From Lathyrus oleraceus (lineage: Eukaryota > Streptophyta > Magnoliopsida > Fabales > Fabaceae), in NCBI RefSeq assembly GCF_024323335.1, contig NC_066579.1, positions 247,869,575 to 247,933,574 of the forward strand: DNA of 64,000 bases. The letters run 5' to 3'. Of the stretch, positions 10,438 to 23,090 are shown one piece after another. The notes beneath the pieces were generated by a model. The model saw nothing but the letters and a program-made list of their open reading frames with translations. It was not told the DNA's origin and made no database searches. Position numbers and translations under genes: made by a program. Numbering within the stretch: the first letter of the stretch is position 1; each line of letters begins with the position of its first letter.

Positions 10438-11105
10438 GATATTAATTTTAATATTGATCCAAAAAATATGAGAGTTTCACCAAAAAAAATCAAATATTTT
10501 CCTCTTTCATATTCTGAATTAAAATTATTTTTAGGATCATTATTAATATTTTTCATGATTTAATTGATTTTTTCATTTGTTTTTAATTATTTAAAAATAA
10601 TTTTAAGTCTTTCAAAATCTGAAATTTTTTCTCCAAGGTCCTTTGACCTTGTTAGACCTATGATAAATCTCATGGCTATTTATTTGGTGTTTTGATGAGA
10701 TTTTAGGAATTTGACAAACCATATTTAATTTAAATGCATTATTTTAGTATTTTTAATTTGAATAAATGCCAAATAATTTTGTTGACCAATTGCGATGACT
10801 TTTGGTGTTTGACTCTTGTTGTTGGGCCTTGGTCAAGGTTGATTTGACTTTGTCAAATTAATATCATTGGATTTAGGGGATTGATGGAATGTACATTCCA
10901 TCTCCCGAAATGAATGAATGATATTAATTTGGTAAAAGTCCTCCTTTGATCAATTTGAGATTTCATCTATTTCCCCTCCCTCTTCATCTCATTTCCCCTT
11001 TTTATGCATTCATCTCATTTGGCCTATGATATCTCAAAGTCCTAAAGCTAGTTGATTGAAAAATTAACATGAGTATGGATGAGATTAGGCCACACCTTTT
11101 GCATA
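10438..11105 (+). mobile_element. Ogre-type LTR fragment in plus orientation
   Basis: No ORF. The sequence is the reverse complement of LTR DNA found at about 14040-14700, including the ATTGATCCAAAAAATATG stretch and CATTCCATCTCCCGAAATG, but here in plus orientation. With 11106-11536 it forms a foreign block of about 1.1 kb splitting the copy 1 integrase between NG and the RFILVAI stretch. Confidence 0.65.
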
Positions 11106-11536
11106 TTATTTTTTGTGTATGATATGTTTCATGTGCATAGTTGATCGGTGAATTCGCAAGTGCATGAATCACGTCAGAGTAATATAAAAGAATATCGATC
11201 CCACAGAGACCAAATCGTGAATCTATCGATTACTATTGTTACGATGTTTATCTAAGGCGATATAAAAGAGATATTGATGTTGCAAAATAACGGTAAATAA
11301 TAAATGCAGTGTAGATAAAGTTAGGCTTGAATGTATATCACGTCAGTTAAGTGATGTTTCGATTGCCTAAATAGAACTACTTATGAGGAAATATTTTCTA
11401 CTCTTGAAAAGAATCTATTTAACAGGAACTGTCGCTTTCGCGTACTTAGAACCAAGTTTACCCTTAAATTAAGGCCTTTTATTGTCACTTATAAAAGGTG
11501 CGCAGAACGCTAAAGTGGTAAACTTATTTTTAAGAA
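11106..11536. repeat. Unassigned repeat fragment inside the integrase interruption
   Basis: No ORF of note. It contains GATCGGTGAATTCGCAAGTG and TATCGATCCCACAGAGACC, a style of sequence I associate with plant LTR retrotransposon ends or leaders, but I cannot name the family. It ends where copy 1 integrase resumes at about 11537. Confidence 0.35.
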
Positions 11537-12465
11537 ATAAGTCCGTTTGAAGCTTTGGGCTCAATCGTGTCAATCATATCAATTCCCCACATGGAGAAGG
11601 GCCATGGGGAGGAAATGAAATTCAATAGTGTGAGAGGAACATGAATCTTATCTGCATAAATTTGACACTTGTGGCATTTCTTCACAAACTTGCAACAATC
11701 AGATTCCATTGTCAGACAATAGTAACCTGCCCTCAATATCTTCTTAGCCATAGCATGTCCATTGGAATGAGTACCAAAGGAACATTCATGGACTTCATTC
11801 ATCAATAAGTATGCTTTGTGTCTATCCACGCATCTGAGAAGAACCATAACGAAGTTTCTCTTGTAAAGCACATCGCCATTCAGGTAGAAGTTGCCAGCTA
11901 ATCTTCTCAAAGTCTTCTTATCTTTCAAATATGCCCCAAGCGGGTAAATTTGACTTTGGAGAAAACATTGTATATCAAAATACCACGGCTTCTCATCTTC
12001 GATCTCTTCAACAACAAACACATGAGTTGGCCTATCAAGACACATCACATTCAAATTGGGAACTTCATTCCTGAATTTCACCATAGTCATAGAAGCCAAT
12101 GTTGCAAGAGCATCTTCCATCTGGTCTTCATCTCGAGGGATATGATGAAACTCAACCTTTGTAAAGAAATTTGAAATCCTCCTCGCATAATCTCTATATG
12201 GTATCAAACCGGGTTGATTCGTCTCCCATTCACCTTTGATTTGATTCACAACCAAAGTTGAATCTCCATAGACGTCCAAATACTTGATTCTGAGATCAAT
12301 GGCCTCTTCAAGCCCCATAATGAAAGCTTCATACTCAGCCATATTATTTGTACACTTGAAAGTCAATCTAGCTGTAAACGGAAAATGAGTGCCTTGAGGA
12401 GTAATAATCACTTCCCCAATGCCATTACCGTATTAATTAACAACTCCATCAAATACCATGCCCCA
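11537..12465 (-). pseudogene. pol: Ogre copy 1 archaeal-type RNase H and integrase N-terminus
   Basis: Minus-strand reading begins with VFDGVVN, a TAA at 12433-12435, then 293 open codons. The archaeal-type RNase H typical of Tat elements shows NNMAEYEAFIMGL (Glu), DVYGDSTLVVNQIKGEW (Asp) and a C-terminal EDALATLAS. It is followed by the integrase zinc finger (HECSFGTHSNGH, CCKFVKKCHKCQ) and the first catalytic Asp in WGIDMID. The frame stops at the insertion at 11536. Unlike copy 2, the CVDRHKAYL junction between RNase H and integrase is still in frame. Confidence 0.87.
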
Positions 12466-13394
12466 ACGAGAACCAGGTTCTGGCCCTTATTCAAGCAATG
12501 GTTCATCACAATCTTTCATTTTCAGAAACAAGATCTCTTCATCAGGAAAATCATATTGCACTAACTGATAATTTTCAATAGGTTGGTGAGCCAAATGGTC
12601 AGCCAAGACACTACCATTAAAGCAACATCTGTCAATGTGCAATCCTCACAATTAAAGCATACTCAGATAACAACATCTGTCAATGTGCAATCCTCACAAT
12701 TAAAGCAGGCTTCTCAAAAATATACTTGATTGGATCCATTTTGGATATCAACCAAGTAGTATGATTCAACATATACTAGCGCACAAGCTTAGCAGCCCAA
12801 GCCAATGCACAGCAAGTGTTTTCAAGCGTAAAATACCGAGTCTCACAGTCGCTGAATTTCATACTGAGGTAGTAAATTGCATACTCTTTCTTTCCAATTT
12901 TTCTTACTGACCTAGAACACAACCCATACTTTCTTCAAACACAGTAAAATACATGATCAACGGTCTTCCTTCAACCGGCGGAGACAGAATTGAAGGCTCA
13001 AGCAGATACTCCCTGATACTCTCAAAAGCTTTCTGGAAATCCTCGGTCCAATCACAAGACTGATCTTTCTGAAGAAGCTTGAATATAGGCGTACATGTGG
13101 CAGTCATATGCAAAATGAATCTTGAGATATAATTCAAGCGGTCGAGAAAATCTATGACTTGCTTCTCAGTTTTGGGCGCAAGCATCTCTTGTATTGCTTT
13201 GACCTTGGAAGAATCAACTTCAATACCCTTCTCACTAATGATAAAGACCAACAACTTACCAGGACGAACACCAAATGTACACTTATTGGGATTCAAGCGG
13301 AGTTTGTACTTCCTCAAACGCTGGAATAGCTTCAACAAATGCTCAAAATGCTCTTCTTCATTACTTGATTTGGCAATCACGTCATCAACATAGT
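12466..13394 (-). pseudogene. pol: Ogre copy 1 RT thumb and gypsy RNase H
   Basis: The RT part starts at YVDDVIAKS (13394), so fingers and most of the palm are missing, and continues with LNPNKCTFGVRPGK, ISEKGIEVD and FLDRLNYISRF. RNase H begins with PLIMYFTVFEESMGCVLGQ at about 12904-12965; beyond it the frame is degraded by stops and a local rearrangement at 12618-12708. Copy 2 shows the same domains uninterrupted, which fixes identity. Inactive. Confidence 0.85.
12624..12703. repeat. Local duplication inside copy 1 RNase H
   Basis: A unit of about 37 bases starting CAACATCTGTCAATGTGCAA occurs at about 12624 and again at about 12668. In copy 2 (near 38990-39030) the corresponding sequence occurs once. 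The upstream unit replaces sequence present in copy 2, as from template switching or repair. Confidence 0.6.
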
Positions 13395-16300
13395 CTCAGA
13401 TTAAATCCAACAGTCCACACAAACATTTTTTAGGGGTTTTTGTTGTTATTATGTACATTAAGGTCCTAATACCACAAACACAAATAAGGTACAAGACAAG
13501 TATAAACAATCACAATATATTAACAACATATGGCTCAAGTGAGCAAAGTAAAAATGGCATTAAAATAAACAAGTTAAATGATATGTATAATGACAAATGA
13601 TAAATGGCTTGAATTTAAAGTGCATAAGGTAAATGACTTGAAATTAAAAATTAGTCAAATATTAGTTGATTATATATTAGTATTGTTTTTACTTTTTAAT
13701 TGTTTAAGTCATTCTTTGGACAACACTCAACCCTCTCTTCACAAGCATGGATCCTTGAACCAAGTCATCTTCCAAAGGAAGGAAAAAATGCCAAGTTTCC
13801 ACACAATACCATGAAAAGGGGGGAGACTTACAATCTCACTTACTAGAATGATATGCATTAGGGTCTAAATTTAGTGTTATGTTAAGCAATCGTAATTGGA
13901 CTTATGTAGAAATCACAACTATCTAAGGCCGGACAAAAGAAATTTTAGAGTTAAAGCATCTTAGAGAAATGGTATAATGAACCATACTCCTAAAACATAC
14001 CACACTTAAAAGAAAATGGCAAAAGGGTGGACCTAATCTCATTGATACTTGTATTGGTTTATCAACCAATTAGCCTTAAGATATAGAGATATCATAGGTC
14101 AATGGCATGAATGATATAGAAGGAGATTGAAGATGAAGAGGGAGGGGAAATGGGACAAACCCAAATTGGGAAAGGGAATGATTTTATCAAATTAAAATCA
14201 TTCATTCATTTTGGGAGATGGAGTGTACATTCCTTCAATCCCTTAAATCCAATGATTTTTATCAAACAAAGTCAAATCAACCTTGACCAAGGCCCAAACA
14301 ACATAGTCAAACTCAACAAGTCAATAAAAATAGCTCACCATAATTTATTCACAATTAAACAAATTAAAATCAATTAAAAAATACATTAAATAAAAATATG
14401 TTTAATCAAAAACCTAAAATCTCCCCAAAACACTAAATAAATGGCCAAGAAATTTATCCTAGGTCAATGAAGGTCAAAGGACCTTGGACAAACAAATTCA
14501 TAATTTTTGGAAACTTAAACGTATTTTTAAACAATTAAAAATATACACAGAAATAATTAAATCATGAAAATTATTAAAATTGATCCAAAATATAAATTGA
14601 ATTCAGAAAATGAAAGACAAAAATTTTGATTTTTTTTGGTGAAAGTCCCATATTTTTTGGATCAATATTAAAATTAATATAAATGAATGAAAATAAAGCA
14701 ATTAAAAGATAAAATAAAAATATAAAAAAAAACGTGGACGACTTGATCTCCCTCATTAATTGAGGTGGCAAATCAAGTGGCTCCAAGCACCCGTTCCACA
14801 AGGTCATTATTCAACAGTGCAACGGGGATGGTAATCACAACCAGCACGTGAGATTAAAACAATTTGAAAGGATCATGTGGTTCAGAAGCGCATGAGTCGC
14901 CATTTTGTTTAACTCAAATATGACCTCAATTTTGTTTAACTCCAATATATAGAAAGATACGGGGAGTTGAAATTTGAGGATCATGATATGAGTTGCTTTA
15001 ATTTGACCTCTAAGCAACTCAATTTTGTTGCCTACATTGGTAGGACTTCAGACAACCAAAAATCAACAACAATAATGGAGAATTGAGTGAGAATCATAGA
15101 GATGAAAAATTTTGAAAATCACCTTCAATGTAGCTTCAGATTGGCCAGATCTTTCTCTCAATTATGTTTTGCCTTGCTTCAAATGTTTGATGGAGTGGAA
15201 ATGGATCAAGGAAAGGGAAGAACTCTTGGAGTTTCAATCTCAAAAACAGTGGGAGATTCAAACTCGATTTTCAAAGAAAATCTTCAAGCTTATCCTTTCA
15301 ATGTGAGGGTTTAAGGTTATTGATTCAAAGCTTGCGTGCAAGGGTCCTCAATTCTGCGCAATGGAGCTTCTATTTATAGCCAAGGAGATTGATAATTGCA
15401 CACTTCCATTTTTGGCCAAAGTTGGAAATCTCACTTGCATGCTTGCATGGGCGTGTGATAGGCCCATCCAATGATTCACTTAGGTCCAAAGTTTTGTGTA
15501 AGCAATGCTGAAATCATGTTGAAAAGCCATGCAATCGTGTAGGAAAAATTGAACTTCAAATTATCTAAATGGTCATTCAACTTTATGCCATGTGCAAGTC
15601 ATTCATACTTTTTCCAAATGAGATTAATTTAGACTTTTTGGAAAGGTTAGATCCAGAGGAACATCTTTTATGTTGAAAACGTTTTCATTTGAAGCTTGGA
15701 TCATGATGAATTTTGAGGTGGAAGTTTGGAAAATCAAGCATATCAAAATAAATTCTAAGTATCAAGCCATATGTTCACTTCTTCCACCTTGAGTAACTTT
15801 TTCTATGGACTTAAAATGAGAAAAGTTCATTCATCAAAGTTATAGCTCTTTCAAATCCCTTCAATTTGGTAACACGTTTGTCCTCACTTGGATTTAGCAG
15901 AAAGGAGTTATGCATTTTAGAAGTTGAGGAAAATCATTTGTTCAATGGTATTAGCCCAAAATGAGCTATAATGTTTCCTCTTATCACATGTATTTTCAAG
16001 TTGAATTTGCACTTACTACAAAAATAAAATTTGAAGTAGACATCTGTAATTTTATCATGAAATTTGAATGGCTTTCATCTCATAAAAATTTAGCAAGTTA
16101 TGGTCTTGGGAAGTTAATCTCCAAACTAGGGTTTAGACAAAATGACCTATAATCTTTCAGCATAAAAAATGACTTTCCAAGCAAAAATAACTCTTGACCT
16201 CAACATGAAAGTTGTTTGGAATGTCATCTAGAGTAAGTTTTATCTTGGAATCATTTTCATATGATAAAATTTGTAGGAGATAGGGTCTAGGGAACCCCAG

Positions 16301-16836
16301 TTTTGACAAGTTGAATTCCTCGGGTGAACCATCATGAACCAACTTGCTAGCTTGATATTCTCTTGACTTTTGGGACTAATGGAGGATCATATATGCATAA
16401 GATGATGAAATGTGAAGTACCCCTTGAAATATTTGATCAATTGTTGAAGAAACTTGTTAAACAAGTCACACAAGATACCTAGATGAATTAGGGTTTCCAA
16501 GGCAAACAAACTCCAAACTCTTGATGATTTCTTGATCAAAATAACATGTGAAGATCATGGGGATTCATATATGATGTCTAGAGCCAATGTGAACCATTTC
16601 TTGATTGAGCTCCTTGCATTTAGGTTCTCAAACCCTAGATATGAGCTTGATAGAGCATAGGTAAGCATGCACACTACCTACAAAAGCAGTTAAACTATAC
16701 AATGACATATTTTTGGTATTTTGGTTAGTAAATAAAGAAAAACAAAGTATGATACAATCACATGGTGCTTGGTGATCTCTCCCAATGCAAACCCAATGAA
16801 TGAGGGGTAAGGAGGATGACAAGGTGTGATCCCAAT
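13395..16836 (-). mobile_element. Ogre-type LTR segment within copy 1 pol, lacking both ends
   Basis: Minus-oriented LTR of about 3.44 kb with TATA box TATAAATAG at 15370-15378. It lacks the last roughly 55 bases at its 5' end (no TGTAAGACCCC) and about 1.1 kb of the 3' part with the CCCCGCTACA end. It carries the conserved motif at 13878-13895. On its left it abuts the YVDD motif of RT; on its right the end of protease. It replaces the intron and RT fingers/palm. No gene inside. Confidence 0.75.
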
Positions 16837-16920
16837 GATGAACAGTAACAATAAAATAATTACTTAGAATGGTGAACAGTAACAATAAAATAATTACTTA
16901 GAATGATGAACAGTAACAGG
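16837..16920. repeat. Tandem repeat of about 35 bp at the end of copy 1 gag-pro
   Basis: GATGAACAGTAACAATAAAA begins at 16837 and recurs near 16872, and a partial third GATGAACAGTAACAG lies at 16906. The unit includes the last codons and stop of the gag-pro frame (VTVHHSK on the minus strand), so that C-terminus is written more than once. Confidence 0.7.
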
Positions 16921-17655
16921 AACATCGCTAACTCTCTGATTAGAACTACCATCTTCAACAATCTTCTAAGTGTCTCTAAAAGAGGACATATGTGCCCTAA
17001 CTCTCTTTTCTTCAGCAATAAGGGTTCCAATCTCATCCTCAACTTCCACATATGAGAAAGACGACAGATGACTCACCAACAACGCTTTCTCTCCACCCAC
17101 AATGATGAGCTTTCAATTCTTTACGAACTTCAACTTCTGATGCAGAGTGGACGTCATAGCTCCTGCCACATGTATCCATGGCCTTCCTAACAAGCAGCTA
17201 TAGGCTAGGTTGATATCCATTACCTGAAAAGTAATTTGGAAATCACTTGGACCTATCTTCACTGGAAGGTCCACCTCACCAATAACAGTCTTGTGAGAAC
17301 CATCAAAAGCTTTGACGATCACACCACTGTATCTCATCGGGGCTCCTTGATATGACAATCTGGACAAAGTTGACTTCAGGAGTACATCCAATGAAGAACC
17401 GGTATCAACCAACACATTGGACATCGCATCCTCCTTGCAGTCCATTGAAATATGTAGTGCCAAATTGTGATTTCTACCTTCCTCGGGAAGTTCTTCATCA
17501 CAAAAACACAGATTGTTACAAGAAATAATGTTGGCAACAATATGGTCAAACTGGTTCATTGTTACATCATGTTCCACATAAGTTTGCTCCAATACTTTTT
17601 GCAATGCTTCTCTGTGCGCTTTAGAGTTCATGAGCAGAGACAACACTAAAATCTT
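16905..17655 (-). pseudogene. pro: Ogre copy 1 protease
   Basis: Retropepsin with the intact active-site block VLVDTGSSLDVL and the later blocks KTVIGEVDLPVKIGP and YSCLLGRPWIH. It is open for 177 codons to a TGA at 17113-17115; the same frame then continues through an Asp/Glu-rich tail (YVEVEDEIGTL) to VTVHHSK and a stop at the 35-bp repeats. The N-terminus joins the gag linker across a TAG near 17665. Protease cuts the Gag-Pol precursor. Confidence 0.85.
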
Positions 17656-18640
17656 GGAAGGAGTCTAGGGCAGCTGCTCCACCATATTAAATTCACTTTT
17701 CTTAATCAAACGGACTACCTCATCATCATCGTTAGGCTTTAGCTTACTGGATTCACCAGACTGACACGCAGGAGCATTAATCGAACTTGCTACAGGCACT
17801 TCAACCTTCTTACCAACATCCTCTATATCCTTCGGGAAAACATGACCAAACACACGACCGCTACGGGTCACTTTCGCTATATCGGCAATATTCACAACAT
17901 AATTAGTCGTAGGCAACGGGACCTCTAACCGTATCACTAACGGTGATACCAATCTATTGACGCTGTTACTATTGCTGCTATCGAACTGAATCTGAATCAC
18001 ATTCTCATCCATCAACTTCTGGATATCTCTCTTGACAACCGAACACCCACGGGGGTTCACACTGCAAATTGCACAACTGTCGTGGTCGTGTTCACAATCA
18101 CTAATCGTGCATAGGGTCTTATGCATCTCATCCAAGGATCGACAGATATGTCGCACATCAAACACATAGAAGCTTCTTGGATAGCCATCTACCATTCTAA
18201 CAGAGGGATTACCATGGGCAGGCAATGGGTTTCCTTTAACATTCGGTGCACGATCCTCAAAGTACACCATCCCACTCTTTACTAGCTTTTGGACCTCGTA
18301 TTTCAACGGGTAGTAATTCTATATATCATGACAAGGATCCCTTTGATGAAAGGCACAACGGAGTTCTGGCTTGTACCACCATGGAAGTGGTTCTGGAATT
18401 TGTGGCGGATTTCTTTGTTGGAATAGGTTCTTAAGAACCAAAGATGGATATAACTCAGCATAGAACATAGGAATAAGGTCAAAAGAGACCTTCTTCCTCT
18501 CAAAGTTATGTTGTTGATTCTTGTTGGTGTTGTTGTTGGTGTTGTTTGTTCTTTGTTGCAGTTGTTGTGGACGTTGTTGTTGAACTGGTGTTGATTGATT
18601 ATTGGAAAATACAAGAATAACGGATGATACTTGATGATGA
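17656..18640 (-). pseudogene. gag: Ogre copy 1 gag C-terminal region and linker to protease
   Basis: About 213 open codons, with CEHDHDSCAICSVNPRGC and KLMDENVIQIQ matching copy 2, then the TRSGRVF block and an acidic stretch before protease. Just upstream (18305-18390, minus) the zinc knuckle region reads RCAFHQRDPCHDI then a TAG, so a Gly is replaced by Cys and the last Cys by Tyr compared with the usual C-x2-H-x4-G-H-x4-C form. Further upstream is a Gln/Asn-rich spacer that corresponds to the polyglutamine-like stretch of copy 2. Confidence 0.78.
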
Positions 18641-19496
18641 TGTTAACGCGGTTGTGGTTTCCTTCTGACATGAGGCCTCCTCTGCCTCCCTACTAACACT
18701 GCATTCGCTTCACCTTCTTTCTTCCTGGAGAAATTGTTACCATACTTCTTGCTTGACGATACCTCTTCCTTAGAAATCATTCGTTCGTAATAAAACGAAC
18801 TCAGGGTCTTAAGGAAAATATTGGTCATCTTTTTGTCTTCCAACTGAGAGTTGATCTGAGCGGCAAGCTCTCTCCACCTCTGGGCGTGCTCTTTAAACAT
18901 CTCTTTGTCCTTCTGAAACATCGACCTCAGCTGGTCCCTATCTGGTGCCATATTAACCTTGTACTTGTACTGCTTCACAAAGGCTTCACCCAAATCATTA
19001 AATGTGTGAACACTTGCATTATCCAAGTATGTACCACCTCAGAGCGGCACCAGTCAGACTGTCTTAGAAGTAGAGAATCAATAACTGATCATTATCAGTT
19101 TGCGTCAACATTTTCCTGGCATACATGACGAGATGGATAAGTGGACAGGTATTTCCCTTATACTTTTCAAAGTCATGGACTTTGAAATTCATCGGGATCT
19201 TGACATTCGGCACTAGGAAAAGTTCAGCAGCACTCTTACCAAACAAATCTTTTTCCCTCAAGGTCTTCAACTCCTTCGCAGCTCAAGGAATTTGTCTTTT
19301 ATCTCATCCATCTTCTCATAAACATCCGGACCCTCAGACGGCTAGGAATGGTAGATGGTGTCCTCAACACGAGGCATAATGTGAACAATTGGAGGCGACA
19401 CAGACATGACCGGGCTAGATGTCGGCATGGAAGCAAAAGTAGGCGTGAACCCTTCGGGCAAAAAGTTCGGCAGCATCCCCCACGGGAATTTGAACC
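18641..19496 (-). pseudogene. gag: Ogre copy 1 gag capsid region, N-terminus missing
   Basis: Blocks KDLFGKSAAELFLVPNVKIP, FEKYKGNTCP, FNDLGEAFVKQYKY, KEMFKEHAQRWRELAAQI and FYYERMI match copy 2 gag in order, spread over more than one frame with stops near 19064 and 19027. The capsid helices package element RNA. The N-terminal coiled coil and start codon are lost: about 19490 the homology ends and LTR DNA begins. Confidence 0.83.
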
Positions 19497-22400
19497 CTTC
19501 TAAGTCCAAGTCTCAGATCAAATCCAACAGTCCACGCAAACATTTTTAAGGGTTTTTTGTTGTTATTATGTACATTAAGGTCCTAAGACGACAAACACAA
19601 ACAAGGTACAAGACAAGTATATACAATCACAATATATTAACAGCATATGGCTCAAGTGAGCAAAGTAAAAATAGCATTAAAATAAACAAGTTAAATAATA
19701 TGTATAATGAAAAATGATAAATGGCTTGAATTTAAAGTGCATAAGGTAAATGACTTGAAATTAAAAATTAGTCAAATGTTAGTTGATTAGATGTTAGTAT
19801 TGTTTTTACTTTTTAATTAGTTAAGTCATTCTTTGGAGAACACTCAACCCTCTATTCACAAACATGGATCCTTGAACCAAGACATCTTCCAAAGGAAGGA
19901 AAAAAAGCCATGTTTCCACACAATACCATGGAAAGGGGGGAGACTTACAATCTCACTTACTAGAGTGCTATGCTTTTGGGTCAAAATTTAGCGCTATGTT
20001 AAGCAATCGTAATTGGACTTATGTAGAAGTCACAACTATCTGAGGTCGGGAAATATAAATTTTAGTGTTAATGCATGTTAGATATATGGTATAATGAACC
20101 ATACTCCTAAAACATACCACAATTAAAAGAAAATGGCAAAAGGGTGGACCTAATCTCATCCATACTTGTATTGGTTTATCAACCAATTAGCCTTAGGATA
20201 TAGAGATATCATAGGTCAATGGAATGAATGGGATAAAAGGGGAATGAAGATGAAGAGGGAGGGGAAATGGGACAAACACAAATTGGGAAAGGGAAGGATT
20301 TTATCAAATTAAAATCATTCATTCATTTTGGGAGATGGAATGTACATTCCATCAATCCCCTAAATCCAATAATTTTAATCGAACAAAGTCAAATCAACCT
20401 ACACCAAGGCCCAAACAACATAGTCAAACTCAACAAGTCAATAAAAATAGTGCACCACAATTTATTCACAATTAAACAAATTAAAATCAATTAAAAAATA
20501 CTTTAAATTAAAATATGTTTAATCAAAAACCTAAAATATCTCCAAAACACAAAATAAATGGCCAAGAGATTTATTCTATGTCAATGAAGGTCAAAGGACC
20601 TTGGACAAAAAATTTCATATTTTTTGGAAACTTAAAAGTATTTTTAAACAATTAAAAATATGCACAAAAACAATTAAATCATGAAAAATATTAATATTGA
20701 CCCAAAAAATAATTTTAACTCAGAAAATGAAAGAGAAAAATATTTGAATTTTTTTGGTGAAAGTCCCATATTTTTTAGATCAATATTAAAATAAATATGA
20801 ATTAATGAAACTAAAGAAATTAAAAGAGAAAATCAGAAAATAAAAAAAAAACGTGGACCACTTGATCTCCCTGATTAATTGAGGTGGCAGATCATGTGGC
20901 TCCAAGCGTGCGTTCCACAAGGTCATTAGTCAACAGTGCAGCAGGGATGGTAATCACAACCAACGCGTGAGATTAAAACAATTTGAAAGGATCATGTGGT
21001 TCAGAAGCGCGCCAACACATCGTCGGAGCCAGAGCTCCGATCTTCTTCTTCGGTGGACCTCACCGGACTGATCCATCTTCAACCATCACCAAAATGAAAA
21101 ATGGGGACATGAATTTAAAGAAAAAATGTTCAGGAGCTCGAATCTGACCTCAATTTTGTCTAACTCCAAGTATATAGAAAGATACAAGGAGTTGAAATTT
21201 GAGGATCATGATCTAAGTTGCTTTGATTTGACCTTTAAGAAACTCAATCTTCTTGCCTACATTGGTAGGACTTCAGACAACCGAAAATCAACTAGAATAG
21301 TGGAGAATTGTGTAAAAATCGAAGAGATGAAAAATCCTGAAAATCACCTTCAATGTAGCTTTAGATTGGCATGATCTTGCTCTCAATTATGCTTGGCCTT
21401 GCTTCAGATGTTTGATGGAGTGGAAATGGATCAAGGAAAGGGAAAGACTCTTGGAGTTTCAATCTCAAAAATAGTGGGAGATTCAAACTTGATTTTCAAA
21501 TAAAATCTTCAAGCTTATCCATTGAATTTGGGGGTTTAGGGTTGCTGATTCAAAGCTTCCGCGCCAGGGTCCTCAATCCTGAGCAATGGAGCTTCTATTT
21601 ATAGCCAAGGAGATTGATAATTGCACACTTCCATTTTTGGCTAAAGTTGGAAATCTCACTTGCATGCTTGCATGGGCGTGTGATAGGCCCATCCAATGAT
21701 GCACTTAGGTCCAAAATTATGTGTAAGCAATGCTGGAATAATGTTGAAAATCCATGCAATCGTGTAGGAAAAGTGGAACTTCAAATTACCCAAATGGTCC
21801 TAAAACTTTATGCCATTCGCAAGTCTTTCATATATTGTCCAAATGAGTTGAATTTGGACTTTTTGGAAAGCTTAGATCAAGAGTAACAACTTCTATGTTC
21901 AACACTTTTTCATTTGAAGCTTGGATGATATTGAATTTTGAGGTGGAAATTTGGAAAATCAAGCCATATGTTCACTTTTTCCACCTTGAGTAACTTTTTC
22001 TATGGACTTCAAATGAGAAACTTTACTTCATCAAAGTTGTATCTCTTTCAAATCCCTCCATTTTGGTCACAAGTTAGTCCTCATTTGGATTTAGCATGAA
22101 GGAGTTATGCATTTTAAAAGTTGAGGAAAATCACTTGTTCAATGGTATTGGCCCAAAATGACCTAAAATGTTTCCTCTTATCACATGTATTTTCATGTTG
22201 AATTTTCACTTTCTCCAAACATAAAAGTTGAAGTAGACATATTTAATTTGATCATGAAATTTGAATGGATTTCATCTAATAAAAATTGAGCAAGTTATGG
22301 TCTTGGGAAGTTGACCTCCAAACTAGTGTTTAGACAAAATGACCTAAACTCTTTCACCATAAAAAATGACTTTTCAAGCAAAACTAGCTCTTGACCTCAA

Positions 22401-23090
22401 CATGAAAGTTGTTTGGAATGTAATTTAGAGTAACTTAACTCTTGGAATCATTTTCATATGATATAAATTGTTGGAGATAGGGTCTAGGGAACCCTAGTTT
22501 TGACTAATTGAATTCCTCTGGTCAACCACCATGAACCAACTTACTAGCTTGACATTCTCTTGATTTTTGGGACTCATGGAGGATCATATATGCATAATAT
22601 GATGAAATTTGAAGTATACCTTGAAATATTTGATCAATTGTTGAAGAAACTTGTTAAAGAAGTCACACAAGATACCTAGATGAATTAGGGTTTGCAATGC
22701 AAACAATCCCCAAACTCTTGATGATTTCTTGATCAAAATAAAATGTGAAGATAGTGGGGATTCATATATGATGTGTAGAGACAATGTGAAGCATTTCTTG
22801 ATTGAGCTCATTGTATTGAGGGTCTCAAACCCTAGATATGAGCTTGATAGAGCATAGGTGAGCATGCACACTACCTACAAAAGCAATTAGACTATACAAT
22901 GACATATTTTTGGTATTTTGGTTAGTAAATAAAGAAACACAAAGTATGATACAATCACATGGTGCTTGGTGAACTCTCCCAATGCAAACCCAATGAATGA
23001 GGGGTAAGGAGGATGCCAAGGTGTGATCTCAATGCTAATGCATATGATGAGAATAGCATGAGGGATCTTAGGGTCAAAATTGGGGTCTTA
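19497..23090 (-). mobile_element. Ogre-type LTR segment at the 5' side of copy 1
   Basis: Minus-oriented LTR of about 3.6 kb, closely similar to 13395-16836, with TATA box TATAAATAG at 21595-21603 and the conserved motif at 19995-20012. Its 5' end is almost complete (GGGGTCTTA at 23082-23090, only the terminal CA missing). Its 3' part, primer site and ORF1 are missing; it joins gag near 19497. It abuts the R region of another LTR at 23091. Confidence 0.75.

Noticed and set aside
13395..19510. Spliced-RNA origin of the LTR-RT and LTR-gag junctions
   Set aside because: A spliced RNA lacking the primer binding site could not be reverse transcribed normally, and the two LTR edges are not exactly identical. 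Kept only as a breakpoint observation.
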